Source: Cytobacillus gottheilii
GTDB lineage: Bacteria; Bacillota; Bacilli; Bacillales; Cytobacillaceae
Direction of reading: 5' to 3'
DNA length: 64,000 bases
NCBI RefSeq assembly: GCF_900166665.1
Contig: NZ_LT800494.1
Span: forward strand, 4,504,383 to 4,568,382
The notes beneath the pieces are model-generated. The model saw only the letters and a list, made by a program, of their open reading frames with translations, searched no databases and had not been told where the DNA came from. Shown piece after piece: positions 1-9,836 of the stretch (positions are counted from its first letter, which is position 1; the number at the start of each line of letters is the position of its first letter). The translations under genes and the position numbers were made by a program.

Positions 1-306
1 ACATTGCAGGAATAGCCATCTGCCGTTTATTAGTATAGAATAACCTGCCTTTTGGCATCCCTTGAATGCTGACGCAATATTAGCCTGTTCCTCATCTGTC
101 AATGAAGGCAGTTGGGGTTTTTAATAATTAAAAAAGATTAAGGTATTCTCAGTTTCTCACTTAGATCCTCTTTCATATGCTCAATAGTCTCTCCTCAATC
201 AGTTCTCCTTTCCTGTAAAGCTTGCATAGTTGAAGCTATTCTTCCGGAGAATCATTACTTAATACTCCTACTATCTACAAAGGATGTCGCTATGACATTA
301 CTTCTG
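1..306. other. Left edge, no supported gene
   Basis: No credible complete gene is visible here. A short open stretch of about 38 codons reads on the minus strand through roughly positions 1-115, but it has no start, no recognisable motif and runs off the window. It could be the tail of a gene or a degraded remnant. Confidence 0.4.
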
Positions 307-331
307 TTAGTTTATCTAATAAACAAACTAA
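307..331. promoter_or_regulatory. XylR operator (xylO) upstream of the two-component/ABC genes
   Basis: A 25-bp dyad begins TTAGTTTA and ends AAACAAACTAA, the form of the Bacillus XylR operator (TTAGTTTGT...ACAAACTAA). It lies about 100 bp upstream of the histidine kinase gene and just upstream of a possible -10 element TATGAT at 352-357. Matching dyads occur before xylA, xylR and the GH43 gene. Repression of this operon by XylR is inferred. Confidence 0.75.
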
Positions 332-430
332 TATTTTTAATCTTCCGTAAATATGATAAAATATTTTTAAAAACCTGTTTTATAGACTTAATTGAGGAAA
401 ATCCCCCTTATTAAGAGAGGCTAACCGCTT

Positions 431-2170
431 ATGTTGAATCAGCTAAAGAAATGGAATACATTGCGTAATCAAATTTTGTTTATCTTTTTAACAGTCATGG
501 TGATTGTACTATTGATTGTCAGTCTTCTTACACTGCGACAAGTCTCTACGTTATTGAAAAACAATGCAGAAAAGCAATTTCAGCAAGTAGCTATTGAAGC
601 AAACGGAAGAATGGAAACGCTTTATAGTCAAATTAATATGTCTTCAAAGCTTATGATTACCGACAGAGAGGTTCAGAGAGTATTGACAGATGTATATGAC
701 GGAAATGAATTAGTCTTTCGGGATCGTCAAAGATTAATGGGACACGTGAATAGAATTATGGGGAATACAGAGGGAGTCGTTTCCGTTCAGCTTTTTTCTA
801 ATAATCAGAAGCGTGTACTTCCTCTCGATGAAGACTCATTAATCAATCAAACGGATAGAAAGTGGATTAACGCGGCAGACCGAGCTAAAGGAAACATAGT
901 GTGGATCGGTGATGATCCTAATGATAAAAACAACTTCTTAGCCATTCGCAGGGTAAACCTCATGGAAAGGGAGTATAGAAATGGAGGTTATCTGTTAATT
1001 TCCATTAACCGCGAACATTTCTATTTTGCAAATGAGGTTTATGAGAACGATCAATTCTCTCTTCTTCTAGATCAAAACCAAAATCCAATTATTCAAAATT
1101 ACACCGGGGACACTACAAGTATCATTAAAAGCAGTGAAAATATCATTCAATTGGACAAGCAGGATTACTTAGTCACAAAGCAGACATCTGATTTAACTGG
1201 CTGGACGGTATTGATCTTAACTCCAGTCAGTGAACTAACAAAGGGTATATCAGGAATTCGGGCAGGGATTATCATTTCTGGTGTAGTTGGAGGATTCATC
1301 TTTACTGTTTTTTCTATATTCCTCTCTACCATCATTACAAGACCAATTTTACGACTGACAAAAACGATGCAGCGCGCAGGTGAAGGTTCACTAACATTAA
1401 ATCCGCGTGTGCATTCTGTAAATGAAATTAATGAATTAAATTATACGTACAATCAGCTCGTAAAAGGTACCAATCACTTGATTCAAATGGTTTATCAAAA
1501 AGAAATTTTACGGAATCAGAGTGAATTGAAGGCTCTTCAGGCTCAAATTAATCCCCACTTTCTCTTCAACACCTTGGATGCACTTCATTGGTCACTAGAA
1601 GAAAAAGGAGAAGATGAATTATCAGAACTTGTTGTGTCCATGTCAAGTTTATACCGCTATACCATTACCAAGGAAACCGATGATGATTGGGTATTTCTAA
1701 AAAGTGAAATTCAGCATATCGGAAACTACATGGATATTATGATGATGCGCTTCGGTGACAGGTTAAAGTGGAAAGCCTCCGTTCCAAAAGAATATGAACT
1801 TATTAAAATTCCTAAACTGATTATTCAGCCATTGGTTGAAAATGCAATTTTGCATGGAGCGGGAAGGAAAACAGGGGATTGTCATATCTCTGTCATTGTT
1901 GAGCCTGCTGAACAGAACGAGAAGGAGCTCCGGATCATTGTTAAAGACAACGGTTCTGGCATGGAAGAGGACCGGATTCGCTGGGTTGTTCAATCTATGA
2001 AGACAGGCGGGACATCTTCAGAAAATGGAAAAGGAATGGCCATATCAAACGTCTATAAGCGGCTGCATTTGTATTTCAAGGATTTTTCCCATCAGGAGTT
2101 TTTGATTGAAAGCCAAGTAAACAAAGGAACAACGATCTCATTTAAAATACCGATTGATGCGGAGGAATAA
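431..2170 (+). CDS. YesM-type sensor histidine kinase
   Basis: Membrane sensor kinase of the YesM/LytS (HPK7) class, paired with the response regulator that follows. A first transmembrane segment lies at about residues 15-35, an extracellular sensor region at about 36-270, a second membrane segment at about 275-300, then HAMP. The phospho-acceptor motif NPHFLFN has His at about residue 376, followed by an HATPase with LVENAILHG and DNGSGM. Its end overlaps the ribosome binding site of the next gene. The sugar ABC importer downstream and the xylO upstream suggest it senses a xylose-containing oligosaccharide; the ligand is inferred. Confidence 0.93.
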   Translation: MLNQLKKWNTLRNQILFIFLTVMVIVLLIVSLLTLRQVSTLLKNNAEKQFQQVAIEANGRMETLYSQINMSSKLMITDREVQRVLTDVYDGNELVFRDRQRLMGHVNRIMGNTEGVVSVQLFSNNQKRVLPLDEDSLINQTDRKWINAADRAKGNIVWIGDDPNDKNNFLAIRRVNLMEREYRNGGYLLISINREHFYFANEVYENDQFSLLLDQNQNPIIQNYTGDTTSIIKSSENIIQLDKQDYLVTKQTSDLTGWTVLILTPVSELTKGISGIRAGIIISGVVGGFIFTVFSIFLSTIITRPILRLTKTMQRAGEGSLTLNPRVHSVNEINELNYTYNQLVKGTNHLIQMVYQKEILRNQSELKALQAQINPHFLFNTLDALHWSLEEKGEDELSELVVSMSSLYRYTITKETDDDWVFLKSEIQHIGNYMDIMMMRFGDRLKWKASVPKEYELIKIPKLIIQPLVENAILHGAGRKTGDCHISVIVEPAEQNEKELRIIVKDNGSGMEEDRIRWVVQSMKTGGTSSENGKGMAISNVYKRLHLYFKDFSHQEFLIESQVNKGTTISFKIPIDAEE

Positions 2171-2171
2171 C

Positions 2172-2957
2172 ATGTTTACTAGGAATATTGTAATCGTAGA
2201 TGATGAACCAATTACAAGGAAAGGTATTCAGCGCACTTTAGAAAACTGGAATAATGGAGAATTTGCCATTCACATTGCCGAAAGTGCTGAAGAAGTACTT
2301 AGGATTGCAGAAACCAAAAAGATTCATATTTTGCTATCTGATATTAGGCTGCCTGAGATGACCGGTTTACAGCTATTAAAAAATATTAAAGCCATTCAAA
2401 TGAATCCCGTTGTCATTGTGATTTCTGCCTATTCCGAGTTTGAATATGCTCAAGAAGCCTTAAGATTAGGAGTCGTAAATTATTTGCTCAAACCTGTTGG
2501 AAAGAAGAAGTTAATTGAAGCCGTTGAAGAAGCCGTTCAGGTGTTAGCAAAACAGGTGCGAGCTGGAATAATTGAAAAAGTAGTAGATGAAAAGATCATC
2601 ACTGCCAGCACGAAAGTCCGTTCAACTACAGATCCGGTCCGTGCAGCCATTACATATATAGATCTACATCTTAAAGATGAACTAACTTTAAAAGACGTAG
2701 CTGCACATGTCCATTTAAACTCAAGTTATTTCAGTGTTTTGTTTAAGGAACAAATCAATCTAACCTTTAGTGAATATATAACAAGACGAAGGATTCAGCG
2801 GGCCAAAGAATTAATGATTTCTACCAATCTGCCAGTCAGCGAGATCGCCGACGAAGTAGGATATAAAACCTCCCGATACTTTATAAAACTATTTAGGGAA
2901 ATGGAAGGTGTTACCCCTGCGGTTTACCGAAAGCACAATAATGAAAGGGCTTTCTAA
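2172..2957 (+). CDS. YesN-type response regulator, AraC family
   Basis: Partner response regulator of the YesM-like kinase. The N-terminal receiver has the acidic pair at DDE (residues 10-12) and the phospho-acceptor Asp at about residue 57 in LLSDIRLPEM. The C-terminal 100 residues are an AraC/XylS double helix-turn-helix. I chose the ATG at 2172, 261 residues, because GGAGG at 2161-2165 sits just upstream; a longer reading overlaps the kinase. It probably activates the adjacent sugar importer operon, as YesN-type regulators commonly do; that target is inferred from position. Confidence 0.93.
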   Translation: MFTRNIVIVDDEPITRKGIQRTLENWNNGEFAIHIAESAEEVLRIAETKKIHILLSDIRLPEMTGLQLLKNIKAIQMNPVVIVISAYSEFEYAQEALRLGVVNYLLKPVGKKKLIEAVEEAVQVLAKQVRAGIIEKVVDEKIITASTKVRSTTDPVRAAITYIDLHLKDELTLKDVAAHVHLNSSYFSVLFKEQINLTFSEYITRRRIQRAKELMISTNLPVSEIADEVGYKTSRYFIKLFREMEGVTPAVYRKHNNERAF

Positions 2958-3062
2958 ACAAAGTAGTATATTTCCCAATCGTGGTTACCTTTTTAGGAAA
3001 TCTCCTTAATGGTAAAGTTAAATATGAAGGTAGGAGAAACATATTATAGGGGGGATTTAATT

Positions 3063-4370
3063 TTGAAGAAAAAGAAAGCGTTTTCTCAAGTGGTATCCTT
3101 GGCATTAGTTAGCGGATTAATTTTAGGGGCCTGCTCATCGTCTTCTTCTACAGAAGACACAAGTGAGTCAAACAGTGACAAAACCGTTGTAAAAATGATG
3201 CATCTATGGCCTGAAGGAAGTTCGAATGCACAGTATTCGATCGTCGATGACATCATTAAATCTTATGAAGAAGAAAATGCGAATGTCGATATTCAAACTG
3301 AGATTTTAGGAAATGAACAGTACAAAGAAAAAATTAAAGTATTATCTGCTTCTAATGAACTTCCTGATGTTGGGATTACTTGGGCAGCTGGGTATATGCA
3401 GCCTTTCGTTGATGGAAACAAGTTCTCATCTCTAGATGATATTGTGAAAGACGACCAATTTGTTGCTGGTACGCTTGATGCTTTTTCGGTAGATGATTCT
3501 GCCTATGCTTTACCTCTTGAATTAAATATCACTCCTGTCTATTACAACAAAGAAATCTTCGAAAAGTATAACTTGGAAGCTCCAAAAACATATGATGAAT
3601 TTTTAAGCATTGTAGAAACACTTGCTGATAATGGAGTTACTCCTATCACTCTAGGAAACAAGGATCGCTGGACTGGATCTATGTGGTATATGTACCTCGC
3701 TGATCGTATTGGTGGTCCTGAATCCTTAAACAACGCCATCAATCGTACTGGAAGCTTTGAAGATCCTGCACTGGTTCAAGCTGCTGAGGAAATAGCAAAG
3801 CTTGTTGATATGGACGCATTTGTAAAAGGATTTAATGGCCTTTCCAATGATGAAGCTAAAGGGTATTTCATGAATGAGCAAGCTGCAATGTATTTAATGG
3901 CAACTTGGGAACTGCCAAACTACACCACTAGTCCTGATGTTGCTCAAGAGTTTAAAGACAAAGTCGGCTACTTCAAATTCCCTACTTATGAAGGCGGTAA
4001 AGGTGACATTGATAGCTATGTGGGAGGACCAGGTGTCGGTTTATTTGTTTCAGAAGAATCCAAGGTTAAAGACGAAGCAAAAAAATTCGTTTCTTATTTA
4101 GTTGAAGAATGGGGCAAGCGTTCAGTAACAGATGCTGGTGTCATTCCAGCAACTGTTGTAGATACTTCAAATGGCGATCTCGATCAAATGTACATTGATA
4201 TTTTAAATGATTTAGGCAATGCGACTAACCTTACACTTTATGCAGATGTACAAATGTCTGCTGGGGTCGCTGATGTACATTTAAATCAAATTCAAGCTTT
4301 ATTCGGCGGTCAATCTACTCCTGAAGAGTTCACAAAAACCCAAGAAGAGGCGCTTGCTGCTGAGAAATAA
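3063..4370 (+). CDS. Sugar ABC transporter substrate-binding lipoprotein
   Basis: Extracellular solute-binding protein of the carbohydrate uptake (CUT1) ABC class. The start is taken as TTG at 3063, preceded by AGGGGGGAT; this gives 435 residues with a Lys-rich N-terminus, a hydrophobic segment and the lipobox LGAC followed by a Ser-rich linker. The rest resembles family 1 solute-binding proteins. It lies between the YesM/YesN pair and two permease genes, so it is the binding component of that importer. No ATPase is encoded nearby; a shared MsmX-type ATPase elsewhere is expected. The ligand is probably a xylo-oligosaccharide, by context only. Confidence 0.9.
   Translation: MKKKKAFSQVVSLALVSGLILGACSSSSSTEDTSESNSDKTVVKMMHLWPEGSSNAQYSIVDDIIKSYEEENANVDIQTEILGNEQYKEKIKVLSASNELPDVGITWAAGYMQPFVDGNKFSSLDDIVKDDQFVAGTLDAFSVDDSAYALPLELNITPVYYNKEIFEKYNLEAPKTYDEFLSIVETLADNGVTPITLGNKDRWTGSMWYMYLADRIGGPESLNNAINRTGSFEDPALVQAAEEIAKLVDMDAFVKGFNGLSNDEAKGYFMNEQAAMYLMATWELPNYTTSPDVAQEFKDKVGYFKFPTYEGGKGDIDSYVGGPGVGLFVSEESKVKDEAKKFVSYLVEEWGKRSVTDAGVIPATVVDTSNGDLDQMYIDILNDLGNATNLTLYADVQMSAGVADVHLNQIQALFGGQSTPEEFTKTQEEALAAEK
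3073..3086. promoter_or_regulatory. Possible cre-like site
   Basis: AGAAAGCGTTTTCT differs from a typical CcpA site (TGAAAGCGTTTTCA) only at its ends and overlaps the first codons of the lipoprotein gene. Its Lys-rich coding context could produce this by chance. Confidence 0.35.
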
Positions 4371-4385
4371 TACTGAATTCAGAGG

Positions 4386-4420
4386 AGGACATATGATTAA
4401 GAAGTATGTCCTTTTCTTTT
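4386..4420 (+). terminator. Attenuator hairpin after binding-protein gene
   Basis: AGGACATA (4386-4393) pairs with TATGTCCT (4405-4412), followed by a T-rich run. It sits between the binding-protein and permease genes. Such partial terminators commonly keep binding protein in excess of permeases. Confidence 0.7.
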
Positions 4421-4457
4421 TTCACCTTCACCTTAAAGAAAGGAAGATGCTAACCTC

Positions 4458-5336
4458 ATGAAAAATGTAATGTCGAATAAGTTCGTTATTACCCTTTATA
4501 CACTCCCTGCTTTACTTCTCATTCTTATTCTAATTTATATCCCAATTACATTATCCGGTTATTACGGTCTTATGGAATGGGATGGAATTGGTGAAATGAA
4601 GTTTATAGGATTAGATAACTATATCACCTTGGTTCAAGATAAAATGTTCTGGACAAGTACTTGGCACTCTTTTTTATTAGCTCTTTTTTCTACGGCAAGC
4701 TTATTGCTATACTTAGCAATCTCACTAGTTCTTGCAAGTAAAATTAAGGGTGCTGATTTATTACGAAAGATTTATTTAATTCCTATGCTATTATCTTCAG
4801 TTGCGATCGCACAGCTTTGGATGAAAATATTTGATCCAACAAATGGGATGGCCAACAAATTACTCGAAGCGCTTGGGGTTCAAAACACGCCAATATGGCT
4901 AGCAGACCCAGCAATTGCTCTTTATGCAATCTTCATACCCGTTATTTGGCAATATGCCGGTTTTTATATTCTGATTTATTATGCTGCACTGAAAAATGTA
5001 CCCGATGAAGTCATTGAAGCAGCTAAAATTGACGGTGCATCACCAATCCAAATTGCATTTAAAATTAAGTTACCTCTAATTTCAAATGTATTTAAAGTAA
5101 CAATTATGCTCGCAGTAGTCGGGTCATTAAAGTATTTTGACTTAATCTATGTTATGACGGGCGGAGGACCAAATGGAGCCAGTGAAGTAATGGCATCCTA
5201 TATGTATAAAGAAGCATTTAAACTAAATAACTTTGGATATGGAAGTGCAATCGGATTCGGTTTATTAATGATCTGTTTACTCATGACATGGCTGACTTCA
5301 AAAGTTACGAAATCGAAAGATGATGTTCAGTATTAA
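4458..5336 (+). CDS. Sugar ABC transporter permease (MalF/UgpA type)
   Basis: Inner-membrane permease of a CUT1 sugar importer, 292 residues with about six hydrophobic segments. The cytoplasmic EAA loop reads EAAKIDGASPIQIAFKIKLP, the contact point for the ATPase. It lies 87 bp downstream of the binding-protein gene with an attenuator hairpin between. The partner permease gene follows after 16 bp. ATG at 4458 is used; an in-frame ATG lies four codons later. Confidence 0.93.
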   Translation: MKNVMSNKFVITLYTLPALLLILILIYIPITLSGYYGLMEWDGIGEMKFIGLDNYITLVQDKMFWTSTWHSFLLALFSTASLLLYLAISLVLASKIKGADLLRKIYLIPMLLSSVAIAQLWMKIFDPTNGMANKLLEALGVQNTPIWLADPAIALYAIFIPVIWQYAGFYILIYYAALKNVPDEVIEAAKIDGASPIQIAFKIKLPLISNVFKVTIMLAVVGSLKYFDLIYVMTGGGPNGASEVMASYMYKEAFKLNNFGYGSAIGFGLLMICLLMTWLTSKVTKSKDDVQY

Positions 5337-5352
5337 GGGGGATTGAAGCAAG

Positions 5353-6246
5353 ATGAGTGAGGTTCGCACACACAAAACAACGATGAACGTTTCCGCACCT
5401 ATTAATCCGAAGAAATCTTATCTGAACAAAATCGGTTTAGGATTTCTTTATCTTATATTAGGATTGTTTGCGGTTATTCAAATTTACCCATTAATTTGGC
5501 TGGTTTTCTTTTCACTTAAATCGAATCAAGAAGTATTTGGGATGTCGCCTTTTGCATTGCCACAAGATCCTCAGTGGGGAAACTATATGAAAGCATGGAC
5601 GTCAGGGAATATCGGTCTTTATTTTTTCAATAGTGTCTGGATTACCGTTCTCTCTGTGGCACTTACAATCATTTTAGCTAGTTTCGTAACATTTGCTGTG
5701 ACTCGGATGCATTGGAAACTGAGCGGCCCCATTCTCGGCTTATTCTTAGTCGCATATATGATTCCGCTGCATTCAACATTAATTCCTCTCTTTAATATGT
5801 TTAACAATGCAAATTTAATAGATAACCCAGCATCAATTGTTTTATCCTATACAGCATTTAACCTGCCTTTAACCATTATGATTCTATTAGGGTTTTATAA
5901 AACCTTCCCACGTGAAATTGAAGAAGCTGCAGTAATGGACGGCTGCTCTGTGCATCGGATTTTTTTCCAGATCACCCTTCCAATGACCGTGCCCGTCCTT
6001 TCAACTACAGCGATTATTAATATGATCTATAACTGGAATGAATTCGTATTTGTTAATACTTTTATTAGTTCTGATAATTTTAAAACATTGACTGTTGGAA
6101 TTAACAATTTCGTTGGTCAATACTTAACAGATTGGGGTGCTATTGGTGCCACACTAGTGATCAGCATCATCCCGATTCTACTAGCCTTTTTATTCTTAAG
6201 CGATAAAATTGTAGAAGGAATGGCCGCAGGTTCTGTAAAAGGTTAA
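5353..6246 (+). CDS. Sugar ABC transporter permease (MalG type)
   Basis: Second permease of the importer, 297 residues, with about six membrane segments and the EAA-loop sequence EIEEAAVMDGCSVHRIFFQI. AAGGGGGATT lies just upstream of the start. It ends the operon and is followed by a strong terminator hairpin. Together with the preceding permease and binding protein it forms a CUT1 importer lacking its own ATPase. Confidence 0.93.
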   Translation: MSEVRTHKTTMNVSAPINPKKSYLNKIGLGFLYLILGLFAVIQIYPLIWLVFFSLKSNQEVFGMSPFALPQDPQWGNYMKAWTSGNIGLYFFNSVWITVLSVALTIILASFVTFAVTRMHWKLSGPILGLFLVAYMIPLHSTLIPLFNMFNNANLIDNPASIVLSYTAFNLPLTIMILLGFYKTFPREIEEAAVMDGCSVHRIFFQITLPMTVPVLSTTAIINMIYNWNEFVFVNTFISSDNFKTLTVGINNFVGQYLTDWGAIGATLVISIIPILLAFLFLSDKIVEGMAAGSVKG

Positions 6247-6281
6247 AGGATTCTACCTATAGCAGGATAAAAGGATAAAAA

Positions 6282-6325
6282 TAGCTGTCTAGAAGTTTGC
6301 TCTCAAACCTTCCGGACAGCTTTGT
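6282..6325 (+). terminator. Terminator of the sugar importer operon
   Basis: AGCTGTCTAGAAG pairs with CTTCCGGACAGCT around a short loop, followed by TTTGTTTATTT. It closes the plus-strand operon. Confidence 0.85.
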
Positions 6326-6435
6326 TTATTTCTCTAACAGTACTAGAAAATAATAGATCCCTATTCAACATTAAAGGTAGGGACCTTGTTGTACTTATAC
6401 TCCCTCTAATTAATATAATATGAAAGCAACAATAA

Positions 6436-6478
6436 AAAACCCGAATGATTATAAAAATGATCCATAACCATCCGGGTA
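6436..6478 (-). terminator. Terminator of the xylA-xylB-galM-yesL operon
   Basis: On the minus strand ACCCGGATGGTTAT pairs with ATAATCATTCGGGT, followed by a run of T. It lies directly downstream of the YesL-family gene. Confidence 0.8.
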
Positions 6479-6490
6479 TGTCCCAGCTCC

Positions 6491-7108
6491 TTATATCATC
6501 TGCTTCTTCTTAACCTTCTTAAAGACCAAATAGCAAGCAGCCATCAAAATGGCAGCTGTCATACTGCCGCCAAAGAAAAACCCTAATCCTGGTATGAACT
6601 TTACCACTAATGCTACAGCAGCCACTCCCGAAATCATCACTAGGTTTTCTATTGGATGAAGCAGCATCATCAAGAATGAATTTTTAATAATTTGCACTAG
6701 TGTTAACTCAAAGTGAACATAGACAGGGAACATATAAAAAATAGTTATACCTGCCACAAACATAAACATATATACAGGGACTTGAATAATACCAAAGAAA
6801 CCACTTCCCGCATTTTGTATAATAACTAAATTAAGTATAATCAGTCCCAGCACGAAGATTGTGATAGCTCCTAAAGAATTGCTTTTCATAAATTCAGACT
6901 TATAGGTGTTCCAGAAGGTCTGAAAAATCGGAATGTCAGCATCACCCATTATCCATTTGCGAACGACCGTAAACATCGAGACAGTTGCTGGAAAGATCCC
7001 AAAAACTACTAGACCAGCCAGCGAGAAACCAATCCATAATAGGTTAACGTATGCAAATTTTGTGATCCATTCTGTTGCAGCATAAGCCCGGGTTGCCGTT
7101 TTATTCAT
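6491..7108 (-). CDS. YesL-family (DUF624) membrane protein
   Basis: Integral membrane protein of the YesL/DUF624 family, 205 residues with about five to six hydrophobic segments; molecular function is unknown. The start is ATG at 7108, because AGGAG lies 7-12 bases upstream on the minus strand. YesL proteins are typically encoded with YesM/YesN and sugar-uptake genes, which fits here. It is the last gene of the minus-strand xylose operon and ends at a terminator. Confidence 0.85.
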   Translation of the reverse strand: MNKTATRAYAATEWITKFAYVNLLWIGFSLAGLVVFGIFPATVSMFTVVRKWIMGDADIPIFQTFWNTYKSEFMKSNSLGAITIFVLGLIILNLVIIQNAGSGFFGIIQVPVYMFMFVAGITIFYMFPVYVHFELTLVQIIKNSFLMMLLHPIENLVMISGVAAVALVVKFIPGLGFFFGGSMTAAILMAACYLVFKKVKKKQMI

Positions 7109-7192
7109 TATACCCACTCCTATATACCGATCTCGGCGAATCATTCCCAATGGATCCGACGAGTTCTGACAAACTGTCCACCGCTTTTCTTA

Positions 7193-8233
7193 TTAATCTA
7201 CCATTAATCCAAACTTATAATGGGTTACAGAAGTATACCGCTGCCCTTTATCCAAAATGATAGATGCAAAATTGGCATGATGTATAGCATCAGGCAATCC
7301 TTGTGTTTCCAGACTTATTCCTAAATACTTTTGAGAAGGCACACCCTGAAAGTCTTTTTCAGATTGCAGCATATTACTAGTATAAACAATAACGGCCGGT
7401 TCATCTGTTTCAACGGTTAAAGTTCTTCCACTCTCTTTTTCCTTAAGCACAATTTCGTTATCATGATTTGTATTCAGTAAAAAAGGATGATCATATCCAT
7501 TCCCTACTAAGACATTTTGCCGATAGTTAGAGGTCACTCCTGTTTCAATCAGGTTCTCCCGTCTGAAATCAAAGGGTGTATTTGCTACTCCAGCTTTATG
7601 GCCAGTTGGGATAAAGTCTTGATCCAGCTCTAGGAATTCATCACTTTTTAAAGTTAACGTATGGTTTAAAATATTCCTCTTAGCATCCCCGCTTAAATTA
7701 AAGTAGGAATGATTGGTTACCGTTAACAATGTCTTCTGATCCGTTACAGCCTCATAATGGATAGAAAGTTCATTATTATGATTAAGGGTGTATGTTACCT
7801 TAATTGTCAGGTTCCCCGGGTATCCCTCTTCACCATCCTTACTTACATAAGAAAAGCATACGCCTCCTTCAATAATTTCAGCATCCCATACAACCTTATC
7901 AAACCCTTTTTTCCCGCCATGAAGATGATGTGTGCCGTCGTTTTGCATCAAGGTATATTCTTTTCCGTCTAACTCAAAGGAGCCACCTTTAATGCGTCCC
8001 CCAACTCGTCCGACAATCGCTCCTAAATAATTTGTGTCACTTAAGTAGTCTTCCAGTGTTTCATAGTTAAGTACAATATTCTCATAATGATTATTTTTAT
8101 CCGGTACTATGATGCGTGTAATCGTACAGCCATAATTAATAACAGTCACTTCTACCCCTTGATCATTGATGATGGTATATGAAAAGACTGACTGCTGATC
8201 TAATTGTCCGTAGCTTTCTTTGATGACCTGCAT
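7193..8233 (-). CDS. galM: Aldose 1-epimerase
   Basis: Mutarotase interconverting alpha and beta anomers of free aldoses; with xylose isomerase it would supply the anomer that XylA uses. The 346-residue product has the expected features: GRVGGRIKGG near the N-terminus, the catalytic His region TNHSYFNLSG, and NTPFDFR. A perfect AAGGAGGG site precedes the ATG. It follows xylB after 84 bp with a hairpin in the gap and precedes the YesL-like gene. Cytosolic, no signal peptide. Confidence 0.92.
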   Translation of the reverse strand: MQVIKESYGQLDQQSVFSYTIINDQGVEVTVINYGCTITRIIVPDKNNHYENIVLNYETLEDYLSDTNYLGAIVGRVGGRIKGGSFELDGKEYTLMQNDGTHHLHGGKKGFDKVVWDAEIIEGGVCFSYVSKDGEEGYPGNLTIKVTYTLNHNNELSIHYEAVTDQKTLLTVTNHSYFNLSGDAKRNILNHTLTLKSDEFLELDQDFIPTGHKAGVANTPFDFRRENLIETGVTSNYRQNVLVGNGYDHPFLLNTNHDNEIVLKEKESGRTLTVETDEPAVIVYTSNMLQSEKDFQGVPSQKYLGISLETQGLPDAIHHANFASIILDKGQRYTSVTHYKFGLMVD

Positions 8234-8282
8234 AAATATTCCCTCCTTTTAAACGAATACGGCACCTCTCATAATGAAAAGA

Positions 8283-8303
8283 AATCCCCGCAAAAGTGGG
8301 GAT
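8283..8303 (-). terminator. Hairpin between xylB and galM
   Basis: ATCCCC and GGGGAT flank a loop of about eight bases, with TTTCTTTT following on the minus strand. It probably acts as a partial terminator that lowers galM and yesL expression. Confidence 0.6.
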
Positions 8304-8317
8304 AGAATGATAGATGA

Positions 8318-9817
8318 CTATTTTCTTAAGGCTTTTAATTGATCATTAAGTGACTTTGTCTGAGAATACACCTGCTGATACACTGCAAAGATTTCTTTAT
8401 ACACCTTTACATTCTCTGGTATTGGATCATACGTTTTTGCACTTTGAATGAACACATCAGCACAATCTTTTAAAGATGTAAACCAGCCGCTTCCATATGC
8501 AGCCAGCATGGCAGCTCCCATACCTGGACCCTGCTCATTGTTCAGCTTTTCAACTTTGGAATTAAAGATATCAGCCTGCATCTGCAGCCATATTTCATTT
8601 TTAGCACCGCCGCCAATAGAGATAATTGAATCAATCGATTTGCCGCTGCTTCTAAATAGTTCAATAGAATCATTTAACGAAAAAGTAATTCCTTCAAGTA
8701 CTGCACGAACAAAATGCTTTTTTTCATGGGCCGCATCTATGCCAATAAAACTGCCGCGTATGGCTGAATCTGCATACGGAGTTCGCTCCCCAGCGATGTA
8801 TGGTGTAAATACTAATCCATTACTGCCAGGCGAAACTTGATTCAAATCTTTTAAAAGCTCATCAAAATCCTCATTTTTAAAAAAGGTATCTTTAAACCAG
8901 CTTAAACTATATCCTGCAGCCAATGTCACACCCATAGTGTAATAAGCATTTTCTTCCCCGTGGTTAAAGTAATGGACCTTACCGTCAAAATCCAAATCAT
9001 TCTTTTCTTCATAAGAAAGAACCACCCCGGAAGTTCCAATACTGCATAAGGTTTTTCCATCTTTTAAAATCCCAGCTCCAATGGCACCGCAAGCATTATC
9101 CGCACCACCTGCAAACACTTTTGTCGCTTCTGATAAACCCGTTTGGCTGGCAAACTCTGATTGAATCGTTCCAACATACGCATGTGACTCCACTAATGGC
9201 GGACATAGCTTAAGCGGAATCTCAAAAAGATTTAATAACTCAGAGCTCCATTTTCTTTTCGCCACATTTAATAATAAAGTTCCAGCTGCATCAGAGTATT
9301 CCGTGTGCATGTTTCCTGTCATCCGAAACCGTAAATAATCCTTCGGCAGCATAAAAGTATATGCTCTTTGATAAATTTCAGGCTCATTCTCTTTAACCCA
9401 AAGAATCTTCGGCAAGGTAAAGCCTTCAAGCGCAGGATTCTTTGTGATCTCTAATAACGTCTGTTTGCCGACCGCCTCATAGATCTGCTTACATTGCTCC
9501 GTTGTTCTTGTGTCATTCCAGAGAATAGCATTTCTAAGCACTTCCTTGTCTTGATCCAGCAAAACAAGGCCATGCATCTGGCCAGAGAAGCTAATACCCT
9601 CGATATCATTCACATCTCCGTCAAAATGCTCGATTAACTCCGCTAATCCAGCCGTTGTTTTCTCCACCCATTCCTCAGGGTTTTGTTCACTATAACCCGA
9701 TTTTTCAATGATAAGAGGATAAGGTTTAGATATTTCTTTACATACTTCTCCTTGCTGATTAACTAGCAGGATTTTTACCGCGCTAGTACCAAGATCAATG
9801 CCGATTACATATTTCAT
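8318..9817 (-). CDS. xylB: Xylulokinase
   Basis: Phosphorylates D-xylulose with ATP to xylulose 5-phosphate, the entry to the pentose phosphate pathway. The FGGY-kinase fold shows at the N-terminal phosphate loop (GIDLGTSAVK), SFSGQMHGLV, the substrate region, GGADNACGAIG, and ISIGGGAKN near the C-terminus. The ATG at 9817 (499 residues) is preceded by AAAGGGTGAT; a GTG three codons earlier is less likely. It follows xylA in the operon with a perfect hairpin between them. Confidence 0.95.
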   Translation of the reverse strand: MKYVIGIDLGTSAVKILLVNQQGEVCKEISKPYPLIIEKSGYSEQNPEEWVEKTTAGLAELIEHFDGDVNDIEGISFSGQMHGLVLLDQDKEVLRNAILWNDTRTTEQCKQIYEAVGKQTLLEITKNPALEGFTLPKILWVKENEPEIYQRAYTFMLPKDYLRFRMTGNMHTEYSDAAGTLLLNVAKRKWSSELLNLFEIPLKLCPPLVESHAYVGTIQSEFASQTGLSEATKVFAGGADNACGAIGAGILKDGKTLCSIGTSGVVLSYEEKNDLDFDGKVHYFNHGEENAYYTMGVTLAAGYSLSWFKDTFFKNEDFDELLKDLNQVSPGSNGLVFTPYIAGERTPYADSAIRGSFIGIDAAHEKKHFVRAVLEGITFSLNDSIELFRSSGKSIDSIISIGGGAKNEIWLQMQADIFNSKVEKLNNEQGPGMGAAMLAAYGSGWFTSLKDCADVFIQSAKTYDPIPENVKVYKEIFAVYQQVYSQTKSLNDQLKALRK

Positions 9818-9836
9818 TTCTATCACCCTTTTTAAA

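Noticed and set aside
1..115. Possible gene end on the minus strand
   Set aside because: About 38 open codons with no start or known motif; not enough to call.
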